Below, one piece after another: positions 13,659 through 23,200 of a DNA stretch of 45,920 nucleotides. Under the pieces are notes generated by a model, which saw only the letters and a program-made list of their open reading frames with translations, did no database searches and had not been told where the DNA came from. How positions within the stretch are numbered: position 1 is the stretch's first letter; each line of letters begins with the position of its first letter. The DNA is from Prevotellaceae bacterium UBA4336 (GTDB taxonomy: Bacteria > Bacteroidota > Bacteroidia > Bacteroidales > Bacteroidaceae): the NCBI GenBank assembly GCA_002394305.1, contig DGTM01000007.1, positions 1-45,920 of the forward strand, written 5' to 3'. The position numbers and the translations under genes are program-made.

Positions 13659-15662
13659 ATGCCACGATACGTCGACGTCATACTACCCCTTCCCCTGCGG
13701 GAAACGTTCACCTACGAGCTGCAGCCCCAGTGCCCTACGCTGCCGCAGGTGGGCAGTCGTGTGCTCGTGCCCCTGGGCAACACCAAGACGTACACGGGCA
13801 TCGTGGTGCGCCTGCACGACGAAAAGCCGACGTACGCCACCAAGCTCGTCCTGGAGGTGCCCGACGAGCAGCCCGTCGTGCTGCCCGGACAGCTGCGGTT
13901 CTGGCACTGGATAGCCGACTACTACCTCTGCTCGCTGGGCGACGTCTACAAGGCAGCCCTGCCGGGTACGCTGAAGAAGGTGCCTGCGAAGCCGTCCGCG
14001 GCAAAGGCGCTTCCTGCAAGGGAGACAGGGGACACCCGGCCTGGCTTCCCGCTGACCGAGGTGCAGCAACGGGCGATGGAAGACATCGAGGAACAGTGGC
14101 AACGGCACAACGTCTGCCTGTTGCACGGCGTGACGAGCAGCGGCAAGACGGAGATATACATCCACCTCATGCAGAAGGCCATAGAGGAGGGCAAGCAGGT
14201 GCTTTTCATGCTACCCGAGATTGTGCTGACCGCCCAGCTTACCGAGCGGCTTCGGCGCGTGTTCGGCGACCGTCTGGGCGTCTACCACTCGCGCCATACC
14301 GACCGCCAGCGCGTGGAGCTCTACCGACGCATGCTCTCCGATGCGCCCTGCGACATTGTGGTAGGCGTGCGCAGCAGCATCTTCCTGCCCTTCCGGAGAC
14401 TTGGCCTGCTCATCATCGACGAAGAGCACGAGACGTCCTTCAAGCAGCAGGACCCCGCGCCACGCTACCATGCCCGCAACGCGGCACTCGTCCTGGCGGC
14501 ACAGCACGGCGCAAAGGCTCTGCTGGGCTCGGCCACGCCAAGCCTGGAGTCGTACCACAACGCGCTCTGCGGCAAGTACGGCCTCGTCACCCTGCGCACA
14601 CGCTTCGCCGGCATGCAGCTGCCCGACATCGAGGTGGTCGACGCGCAGGAGATGCAGCGCAAGAAGATGATGACGGGCATCTTCACCCCGCAGCTTCTCG
14701 CACACATCCGCCATGCCCTGGAGCAGAGGAAGCAGGTCATCCTCTTCCAGAACCGACGCGGCTACGCACCCGTCATGGAGTGCCGCGAGTGCGGATGGAC
14801 GCCGCGATGCCAGCAGTGCGACGTCAGCCTGACCGTCCACCGCAGCCTCAGCCGCATGGTCTGCCACTACTGCGGCGCCGTCTACGACATTCCTACCGTC
14901 TGCCCCAACTGCCAGGGACGCGACCTCTCCTCGCGCGGCTACGGCACGGAGCGCATCGAACAACAGCTGCAACGCATCCTGCCAGAGGCACGCATCGCAC
15001 GCATGGACCTCGACACCACCCGTTCGCGCCAAAGTTACGAACAGATACTCCACGACTTCGAACAGGGGCACACCGACATCCTCATCGGCACGCAGATGGT
15101 CACCAAAGGTCTCGACTTCGACAACGTCAGCCTGGTGGGCATCCTCTCGGCCGACCAGATGCTGGCGCAGCCCGACTTCCGCAGCTACGAACGCGCCTTC
15201 CAGCTCATGGAGCAGGTGGCGGGCCGGGCCGGACGCAAAGGAGAGCGCGGGCACGTCCTGCTCCAGACACGCGACGCAGGCAACGACATCGTCCACCAAG
15301 TGGTGGCCCACGACTACGAGGGCATGTACCGCCAGCAGGCCGAGGAACGCGAGCTCTTCCACTACCCGCCCTTCTGCCGCGTGGTCTTCGTCTACCTGAA
15401 GCATCGCAACGAGAGCGTCGTGGAGAGTCTCGCCGCCGACATGGCTGCCCTCATGCGGCAGATCTTCGGCCAGCGCGTCCTCGGTCCTGACACGCCACCC
15501 GTGGGCCGCGTACAGCTCATGCACATTCGCAAACTCATCCTGAAGGTCGAGCTCACCGCCCCCATGTCAGCCGTCCGCCAGCGCCTCCTCGCCCTCCAGA
15601 CACAGATTCTCGGCATGAAGCCATACCGCGCCGCACAGATCTACTACGACGTGGACCATTGA
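13659..15662 (+). CDS. priA: Primosomal helicase PriA, apparently lacking the winged-helix domain
   Basis: Restarts replication at stalled forks: 3'-to-5' helicase that loads DnaB. ATG 13659 (667 residues, MPRYVDVILPLPLRETFTYE) is chosen because it begins the conserved 3'-DNA-binding domain; the promoter overlaps any earlier start. Walker A is HGVTSSGKTEIY (about 157-166), Walker B LLIIDEEHETSFKQQ, and later helicase motifs include LIGTQMVTKGLDFDNV and QVAGRAGRKGERG. The zinc-binding insert shows CRECG, CQQCD, CHYCG and CPNCQ pairs. Between ADYYLCSLGDVYKAALPGTL and LTEVQQRAM there are only about 25 residues, against roughly 95 in Escherichia coli PriA, the span that forms the winged helix. 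The stop is 8 bases from the convergent peptidase gene. Confidence 0.95.
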   Translation: MPRYVDVILPLPLRETFTYELQPQCPTLPQVGSRVLVPLGNTKTYTGIVVRLHDEKPTYATKLVLEVPDEQPVVLPGQLRFWHWIADYYLCSLGDVYKAALPGTLKKVPAKPSAAKALPARETGDTRPGFPLTEVQQRAMEDIEEQWQRHNVCLLHGVTSSGKTEIYIHLMQKAIEEGKQVLFMLPEIVLTAQLTERLRRVFGDRLGVYHSRHTDRQRVELYRRMLSDAPCDIVVGVRSSIFLPFRRLGLLIIDEEHETSFKQQDPAPRYHARNAALVLAAQHGAKALLGSATPSLESYHNALCGKYGLVTLRTRFAGMQLPDIEVVDAQEMQRKKMMTGIFTPQLLAHIRHALEQRKQVILFQNRRGYAPVMECRECGWTPRCQQCDVSLTVHRSLSRMVCHYCGAVYDIPTVCPNCQGRDLSSRGYGTERIEQQLQRILPEARIARMDLDTTRSRQSYEQILHDFEQGHTDILIGTQMVTKGLDFDNVSLVGILSADQMLAQPDFRSYERAFQLMEQVAGRAGRKGERGHVLLQTRDAGNDIVHQVVAHDYEGMYRQQAEERELFHYPPFCRVVFVYLKHRNESVVESLAADMAALMRQIFGQRVLGPDTPPVGRVQLMHIRKLILKVELTAPMSAVRQRLLALQTQILGMKPYRAAQIYYDVDH

Positions 15663-15670
15663 ACAGAGGT

Positions 15671-18600
15671 TTACTTGCTGACTTGCTTCTTGCCGTCGCG
15701 GATATAGATGCCTGGCTTCAGATGTCCGTCTGCCACCTTGCGGCCACTCAGGTCGTAGACGCCATTGAAGTCGACGGGCTCTGCCACGGGCTGGGGGGCG
15801 ACGATGCCTGTCGGGTCCTCGGGCGTGAGGCGCTCGACGGTGACACCCTCCAGCTTGAAGGCGTTGATGCCAAAGCTGGACTGCCCCGTAAGATTGACGA
15901 TGATACCCAGCGATACCTCCGTCTCTTCGGCGAGCGCGAAGTTGATGCTGCCCTCGGAGAGAAGTGCCCAGGCTAAAGCTTTCTCCTCGCATTCAGCGTC
16001 GCTGACCATCGTCGCGCCCTCGCACGCCACCAGTCGACTGGTCTGCATGTCGTCGACGTCGCCCGGTGTGATGCTGAAACGATAGCGTCCGGCGGGGAGG
16101 GTGACGGGCTGCCAGAGGCGGTAGTCGAGCAGAGGCGTGGCGAAGCCGCTCCACTGCGTCTCGAACTGTATGTCGCTGTGGTGCGAGGTGTCGATATGTG
16201 CACCCGTCGTGATGCCGCCCTTGACGATGGCATTGGCGTCCTGCCAGCGCGAGCGGCTGTTGCGCATGGACAGGCGCAGGAAGCGGCTGCTGTTGCTGGT
16301 GTTGACCGTACCCGATGCCGTGATGTAGGGGTTCTTGTAGTTGGTCAAGTAGGAGGCAGAGATGTCTCCGTGCATCAGCGCCTCGGTGTCGAGCGTGAAG
16401 ACACCCAGGGCCGAGTTCCAGGCATCACCGTCGGGGCCGAAGCCAATGCGCTGGGCATTGCAGGCGCCCGGAGTGCGGTCCAGCACATCGCCGCCGTTCT
16501 GGTTGAAGTCGTAGTAGAGCAACAGGCCGTCGGCCGTCTGTGCCGCCGCCACATCATTGATGTGCTGGTTGCTGTAGGTCTTTATCTTGTCCTCGGTGAA
16601 CGCGGTGCCCCAGAGGCGGACCTCGTCAATCTGTCCCTTGAAGCCGTCCTCGCCCATCGTGATGCTCTGCAAGGCAGGGAAACGGGTGGCGAGCCTGACG
16701 GAAGACGTGCTAATGAGTGTGCCGTCGCGGAAGAACTTGACGGTGCCCGTGCTGTAGGTCACAGCGTAGTGATGCCACTGACCGGCGATGATATATCCGT
16801 CCTCGGAGAGGGCTGTCTTTGTGCCGAGCTTGATGCTGAGCTTGCCCCTGTTGTCGACAGAGGTGGAGAGGCCGCCCTGGGAGGAAGTAAGGCTGACGCT
16901 GCCCTGGTACTGTTGCGGACGCATCCACCACTCGAGGGTGAGCGCCTTCTGCTCCTCGTCGAAGGGGCAAGGAAGTTGCAGGCGCTCCGTACCCGTGAAG
17001 TTGAGGCAGGACTTGGGGTCGTCGTTCATGACGATAAGATAACGGCCACGGGAAAGAGTGTTCTCGCCGAGGCTGTTCGCCACGTGCAGGCTGACGTCGT
17101 AGATGCCGGGAGCCGTGGGAATGACGTAAGGCGACTGTTCGCTGACGGTCAGGGCACGACAGCCATTGTTCAGCTCCCATTGCCACGAGAGGGGGCTGTA
17201 GCGACTGGCATCGATGAGCTGGATGCCTTCGCCCAGCATGATGGCCGTCTCGGAGACATCGAAGCGGGCTGCCGGAGCCGACTCGCGGACGGTCACTTCC
17301 TTTGTCACGCTGTTGGAGCCGTAAGGATTGGTTGCCGTGAGGGTAACGGCGAAGGTGCCCGTCCGCGGGTAAAGGGCCGTTGCATTGGTACCCTCCACCT
17401 GTTCCGTTTCCGCTCCGGGCATGTTCCACAGATAGGTGCAGCCGGCACCTTCGCTGCGGTTGACGAAGCTGAAGCGGTCCCCGGCGGGCAGTTCGTCGCA
17501 GAGCACGTCGAAGGCGGCCACGGGCGCCTCGCCAGCGGCCACGACGATTTCCTTTTCGGCGGAAAGCGTGGAGCCGTCGGCATAGGTTGCCGTGCAGCTG
17601 ACCTTATAGGTCCCGGCCTGGTCGAAGGTGAAGGCAGGGCTCATGCCGCTGATGGTCGTGGGTGTTGAAGTGAGGGCAGAAGCCTTCCGTGCAGAAGCGG
17701 GCTGCAGCGGCTCGACGGTCCAAGTCCACGCCGTCGCACTGAGCAAAGTCTGTGCCGTCAGGCGGAAGGGCACGCCAGCCAGATGTGTGCCCGCCTCCTC
17801 GCTGATGCTGAGGGTTGGCGTAGGCATCGTGCCGGTGAAGGGGCTCTCGCTCTCCTCCGTCTGATGTGTGCCAATCGGGATGAAGCGTGCATGCTTGCCG
17901 CTCACGTACTCACGCAGCAAGGTCTCGCCGTCCACCTCGATTGTCTCCATAGGCACATAGACCAGCAGGTCGGGCTGGAGCGCGGGGACAGCGATGGGAA
18001 CACGCATATTGTTCCTTATCTCGGCCTGTGTGCGGGCCGTCTTCCATACGCGTATCTCGTCCAAGCCGCCCAACCACCAGTTGTTGGTAGACGTATGGCC
18101 GAACCTGAGGTCGCCGAAGGCGGTGAGGCCGGAATACGTACGGGAGGTTATCTGACCCTTCCTCTGACCATTGACATAGAGCGTGAGCACGTTAGCATTG
18201 ATGACAATGGCGATGTGGTTCCACCTCTTCGTGCCGGAGAAGACACCGGAGACGTTCAGGCGGTCCGTGCTTGTGCTCTCCCACCCCACGGAGAGCGAAC
18301 CGTTGCTGTTGTCGTGGAAGAGGAACTTACCCCAGCCCGGACCCACCTGGTGGGAGTAGTTCATGTTCTTGTCGTTGCGCATCCAGAACTCGATGGTGAC
18401 CTTGCCCAGCATCTCGGAGATGGCATTGGGGATGATGAGTCCGCCTTCGTTCATCACGACAATACTGTTCGCGCCCGGCGCGGGTGTCTGCAGCACGACG
18501 GCATTGGAAGGAGCAGACTCCTGCCCGTACTTGCCCGCCCGGTACACGGCCCTGACGGTGAAGGCTTCGGAAGCGCCGTCGGCAGGAGTGAAGTAAGTCT

Positions 18601-20209
18601 GCTGGGCGGGCAGCTGTGCCACGAGGATGTTCCCTTCGTAGACATGGTAGCCCGTCAGCTTGAGGCTGGATGCCTGCGGAGCCGACCACAGCAGCACACC
18701 GTCCTCCAGGGTGAGGTTGGTGACGGGATAAAGCTGTTCGCCCGGAACAATGACGCTGATAACGGTCTCGCGACCTTTATTCAGAATCTCCACATTCTCC
18801 TGGCCGAAGGGTATCTCCACGCCCTCGTTCTCTACCTCATAATTGATAATGGATGCCTTGTAGATGTGTCCGCTGCCTATGGCATTCGTCTTCGTCTTGA
18901 CGATGAAGAAGTACTTCAGCGGCTTGGTGCGGTCCACGGAGAAGGTCAGGTCGGTCAGGTCGTAGCCAAACTCCATCGGCTCGGAATGTATGCCATCGGC
19001 CCAACGCCCCAGCATAGGCACCTCGGGAGCCGGGTCGGCACCCAGTGTGTTGCCCGCATAGCGGAAGTGCTCGAAGGGGAACATCTTCTCGGGCTTTGTG
19101 GCACTGAGGTTCTCGGCAATGCCGCCGGAAAGCAGGAGCTCGCTGCGATGCGTGTAGTCCATGAGCAGCTTGATGGTGCGAAGCGGACGGTAGTCCTGCC
19201 GGATGACGTAGGCACCCGGGGTCCACGTCCAAGTGTCGGTCCCGACGGCATAGCTGTACTTGTACGGGCAATAGATGAAACCTTTGTTCTCCCATCCGTC
19301 GCCCCACGAGTTGGCAATAATCCAGGCACCGACCTCGTCCTCTTCTGCCTCGCCGACAATGCCGTCGCCGTCCAGGTCGAACTCAATGCGATCGTCGTAA
19401 CCGCAGACTGTCAGCGCATGGTTGTAGGTATCACCCCACGCCTTCACATATTTCATGCCCACGACGCCTGCCTCCTTGTTGGCCGCCGAGCTGGGAATAG
19501 GCGCCCAGGTGCCATAGGCTGCCACACCGATGCCAGCCACGCCACCGCCGTGCATCGTCGCGTCGCCACTGTGGTTGTAGAGCCACTCCTTCAGCTCCTG
19601 CCGGCCCTCGGGGGTGTCGGTGGGAGACATCGTAAAATCGTAGGCCGACCGGTTCCACATGGCGCTGTACCACTTGTCGTAGCCTTGCATCCAACCATAG
19701 TCGGGGTCATCGTGCGTCTGTGCACCAAAGAGTCTGCTATAGGTGCGTCCGCCGTAAGTGGGCACGTTGGGGATGCCCGTACCCTTAGCCATACCCTCAG
19801 TGGTGCTGGTCTGGTAGGCCATCAGCCATGTGAAATGCGAGGGGTACTGGTTCTCGGGAAGCGATGCATCGGCGTCGCGGTAGCTGTTTATCTCGTGCGT
19901 GAACTGATAGCCGACGCCCGCAGCCGAGCCACAGGAGCCGCCATCCTGATTGAAGATGGGCGGGAAGTACTTGTCCTGACCGTTGTACACATAGGGAGGC
20001 AAGGACACCTCCTTGGCTCTGCGGGCCCTTCTGCGGGCCACATAGTCGGCTGGCTTCGCCTTGGGGCTGACATCATACTTCAAGTCGGGGAAGACACTGC
20101 GGTCTATCTTCACCACCTTGCCGTCCGGCATGGTGTAATCCTCAATTTGTGCCATGCCGACTGCAGGCACAAGACAAGCTATCAAAAGCAGACTTCTAAG
20201 GTTTTTCAT
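15671..20209 (-). CDS. Secreted papain-like (C1) cysteine peptidase with LamG and PKD domains
   Basis: Length 1512 residues, signal peptide MKNLRSLLLIACLVPAVGMA. The peptidase domain (about 65-340) shows Gln in IFNQDGGSCGSA, nucleophile Cys93, His264 in TYNHALTVCGYDD and Asn300 in WIIANSWGDGWENKG. Between His and Asn is a calcium-loop-like DLDGDGIVGEAEEDE. Downstream, an Fn3-like segment (about 495-580) is followed by a LamG domain (about 590-750), two or three PKD domains (about 800-1080, e.g. GTFAVTLTATNPYGSNSVTK), a second LamG (about 1085-1260) and a further beta domain. It ends in the short sorting-like tail (GVYDLSGRKVA...GIYIRDGKKQV). Probably acts outside the cell on proteins bound through the LamG/PKD part. 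It follows the double-discoidin gene after 81 bases that hold a terminator. Confidence 0.85.
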   Translation of the reverse strand: MKNLRSLLLIACLVPAVGMAQIEDYTMPDGKVVKIDRSVFPDLKYDVSPKAKPADYVARRRARRAKEVSLPPYVYNGQDKYFPPIFNQDGGSCGSAAGVGYQFTHEINSYRDADASLPENQYPSHFTWLMAYQTSTTEGMAKGTGIPNVPTYGGRTYSRLFGAQTHDDPDYGWMQGYDKWYSAMWNRSAYDFTMSPTDTPEGRQELKEWLYNHSGDATMHGGGVAGIGVAAYGTWAPIPSSAANKEAGVVGMKYVKAWGDTYNHALTVCGYDDRIEFDLDGDGIVGEAEEDEVGAWIIANSWGDGWENKGFIYCPYKYSYAVGTDTWTWTPGAYVIRQDYRPLRTIKLLMDYTHRSELLLSGGIAENLSATKPEKMFPFEHFRYAGNTLGADPAPEVPMLGRWADGIHSEPMEFGYDLTDLTFSVDRTKPLKYFFIVKTKTNAIGSGHIYKASIINYEVENEGVEIPFGQENVEILNKGRETVISVIVPGEQLYPVTNLTLEDGVLLWSAPQASSLKLTGYHVYEGNILVAQLPAQQTYFTPADGASEAFTVRAVYRAGKYGQESAPSNAVVLQTPAPGANSIVVMNEGGLIIPNAISEMLGKVTIEFWMRNDKNMNYSHQVGPGWGKFLFHDNSNGSLSVGWESTSTDRLNVSGVFSGTKRWNHIAIVINANVLTLYVNGQRKGQITSRTYSGLTAFGDLRFGHTSTNNWWLGGLDEIRVWKTARTQAEIRNNMRVPIAVPALQPDLLVYVPMETIEVDGETLLREYVSGKHARFIPIGTHQTEESESPFTGTMPTPTLSISEEAGTHLAGVPFRLTAQTLLSATAWTWTVEPLQPASARKASALTSTPTTISGMSPAFTFDQAGTYKVSCTATYADGSTLSAEKEIVVAAGEAPVAAFDVLCDELPAGDRFSFVNRSEGAGCTYLWNMPGAETEQVEGTNATALYPRTGTFAVTLTATNPYGSNSVTKEVTVRESAPAARFDVSETAIMLGEGIQLIDASRYSPLSWQWELNNGCRALTVSEQSPYVIPTAPGIYDVSLHVANSLGENTLSRGRYLIVMNDDPKSCLNFTGTERLQLPCPFDEEQKALTLEWWMRPQQYQGSVSLTSSQGGLSTSVDNRGKLSIKLGTKTALSEDGYIIAGQWHHYAVTYSTGTVKFFRDGTLISTSSVRLATRFPALQSITMGEDGFKGQIDEVRLWGTAFTEDKIKTYSNQHINDVAAAQTADGLLLYYDFNQNGGDVLDRTPGACNAQRIGFGPDGDAWNSALGVFTLDTEALMHGDISASYLTNYKNPYITASGTVNTSNSSRFLRLSMRNSRSRWQDANAIVKGGITTGAHIDTSHHSDIQFETQWSGFATPLLDYRLWQPVTLPAGRYRFSITPGDVDDMQTSRLVACEGATMVSDAECEEKALAWALLSEGSINFALAEETEVSLGIIVNLTGQSSFGINAFKLEGVTVERLTPEDPTGIVAPQPVAEPVDFNGVYDLSGRKVADGHLKPGIYIRDGKKQVSK

Positions 20210-20231
20210 GTTCTGTACATATTATTATACT

Positions 20232-20273
20232 AAAAAGAGGGAGTCCCCGGGACCTTCCCGAAAAACTCCCTCT
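20232..20273 (-). terminator. Rho-independent terminator after the double-discoidin gene
   Basis: AGAGGGAGT (20236-20244) and ACTCCCTCT (20265-20273) form a 9-bp stem. On the minus strand it is followed by five T (through 20231). A second pairing TCGGGAAGG/CCCGGGGA may extend it. It lies between two co-directional genes with only 22 bases left to the next start codon. Confidence 0.7.
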
Positions 20274-20290
20274 ATTGAAAGATTAGATGG

Positions 20291-23200
20291 TTACTTTACA
20301 GCGACCTTGACACCATTGAGGATGTACATGCCCTTGCCCAGCGACTTCAGGCTGTTGAGCGTTGCGCCGGTGCGGAGCAACTTGCCGTCCATGCTGTAGA
20401 CATTTCCACGCTGGCTGACCTTCTCGATGGTCTTTGCGACATCGATGCCATCGGCCTTGTCAGCAGCCTCACCGAGGCAGATGCTGAAGTCGTAGTCGCC
20501 TGCGGAATCAACTTCAGGACAAGATACCATATCCACTGCTACGCAGGGACCGGAGAGATAGTAACCTGTCGTGCCGATGCATACGGCATGGTTGCCAGAG
20601 AAGTAAATCTCGTGAGCAGGAAGCGTGTGGTTCACCAGGCTACCGATGACGCCATTGATGGTGTCGCCCTTCAGTACCAACTCTTCATTGGCGGGCATGG
20701 TGAACTTCATGGGTTCTGCGTCTTCTGCCTCAGAATCGTAGTAGGTTGTATCCTCGTAGATGTAGAATGCAGGCTCGCCGGCAGGAATAACCTCAATCTT
20801 CTTCAGAGCCAGGAACTGTACGTTATCGTCGTCGAAGTAGTAGCCCAGCGGTGTGTAGGCTGTGCCCTCACCTTCAGGAGTGAGAGTTACACTTGCGCAC
20901 CATGCGTTGATACGACCGGGCTTGATGTCCCTGTAGAAGGAGAACTCAGCGGGAGCAGCATACTCTTCCTCAGCCTCGCGAATAACGAGACCAGAGTTGG
21001 TGGTAGGCTCTGTGGAGCTCCATGTGCATAACCTGCGGTTGGACTCGCCGCCATGCAGGTTGTTGCAGCTCACACCTTCGACAGTCTTGGCGCTCAACAA
21101 ACTTCTCTGATAACCGAGAGCCTTGTAGCCAACGAGCGTAGGAACGGTCTTCAGGTATACGTTGTTCTGGTTGCCAGTACCGTTAACCATGACGAAGAGA
21201 CCAGTGGCCTTGTTTTGGAGAGCATAGACGGGATCAACCTTCTCCTTACCATTGGGCAGGACAGCCTTACCTTCCTTGGCATTGAACTCGGACTGGTAAG
21301 CCTTATATGCCTGAGATGCGGTGGCGAGGTCCTCGGCGGTTGCATCCTTCAGGACAACCTTGTTAGCAGTTGAGTAAGCATCCTGAAGAGCCTTGGCACT
21401 TGCGCTGAGTTCGGAATCTGCGGTTACAGGATAAACCTGGAACTCGGAAGCGTGGAAGTAAGTGTACTTCGTGTTGTAGTCGTCGCCAGTCAGATTCTCT
21501 GCGAACGGGTCGAACTCGATGTTGCTGCCGCCGTCGGTGCCATACCTCTGTGTCATGGTGAAGCGCAGATGGCTGAACGAACCGCCCAGGTCGATAGGCT
21601 GGCTGGTGACGGGGGTCGTTGCATTGACATAGGGAAGTTCTACGTAACCGACATTGGTCCATGTCTCGGCATCATTGCTGCCCTGAACGTACATACGTAC
21701 AACGTGACCGTTGCCAGTGTTACGACGAGCCACATAGACCTGAATCATACCGGAAACGGGCTCATTGAGTGCAACCTGCAGATAAGGAACTGCGTTGTAG
21801 GTCTTTGAGTAGTCGCTGTGCCAGTAGGTGTTGGTATTGTTGTCGATGAGGACACCTTCCTCAAGCTTGCCGCCGTCATTGCCGGGATAAGAAGCGTTAC
21901 TTGAGAGCTGTGCAGCTTCTGTGATGAGAGGCTCGCCCTGAGTATAGGTGGTGCTCAGGTCGAGAGCCATCAGCATATTATCCTTGACATCCGTGAAGAG
22001 AGGAGTAACGCTGCTGTCATCGGATTTTGTTTCAACAAAGCGGAACATGCTGGCACTCTTGTCCTCGATGTCGTCTTCATTCACGAAGAACAGGCGGTCG
22101 GACTCGCGGAGGTCTTCGCCTCCAATAGCCTCAATCCAAGAATTGGTCTTGGTGACTTCGTTTCCTTCATCGTCATAATCGGTTACTTCTTCCGACTCTA
22201 ACTTTGCAGCAGAAACAAAGGTTCCCCACATAGTCTTCTGATCGTCAGGTGCAAGGTCGCCACAGTTGTCGCCACCATCCTTACTGAAGTTATAGGCATC
22301 GTACATCTCCTCCGTCGGGAACATGATGCGATACCACTTGTCGGTGCTCACGCCGTTGGCGCCTTCCATGACGCTCTTCGACATAGCCTTGAGCATCACG
22401 GCATACTTGTGGTTCTGGGCTGCGGTGTAGCGACCTGCCTTGTCGTAAGCCTCAATCTCGGCATAGAGTTCCTCGAACTGGCTTGCAACCTGAGTGTCCT
22501 TCCACTGACCGGGCTCCTTACCTTCGACAACGCCCTTTGTTGCATCGGCATAGGCTGCCAGTGCAGCACGCAGCTCGGCGGGATCAACCATTGCGGCCAG
22601 GAATGTCTTGTATGCATTCAGCAGAGCCTCATAGATCTCAAGGGTAATGTCTTCGTCGGCAACTGCACAGTTGTCATTGTAGACAGACTCCAGATTCTCG
22701 GCAATCTCGCCAAGAGCAGCATACTGAGAGTTGGGGTTCTCTCTCACTGTGTAGAACTGAATCTCAGAAGCATGCCAGAAGGTACGGAAGTTGGAGTTCA
22801 CTTGGGTGGCAAAGACGCGCAGATATGCATAACCTGTTTCCATATTGAAGGCGAGCGTGTTTGCTTCGCCCTTACCTGTATGGGGCAGATCCCAAACGAG
22901 GACTTCCTGCCACTCTTCGTCGGCAGCCTCGGGGTCGTTCGAGCCCATGACAACAATCTGAGTGGGACGGTCGTTGTCGGCGCCCTCTCTCTCGTTGAAG
23001 TAGAACTCGCAATCGCCTGTCAGACCTTCCATGCCGGAAATCTGCAGATAGTGGTACGAACCTTCACCGTAGCTCATCTGGGGTTCCTGGTTCTCGGAAT
23101 GCCAACTGGTGTGCCAGAAGGTGGAGGTATTGTTGTCGATCAGGTTACCGAGGTTCGCGCCTTCGCTCGGGTCGCTGTTGGGGCTGGAGAGCTGGTCGGC

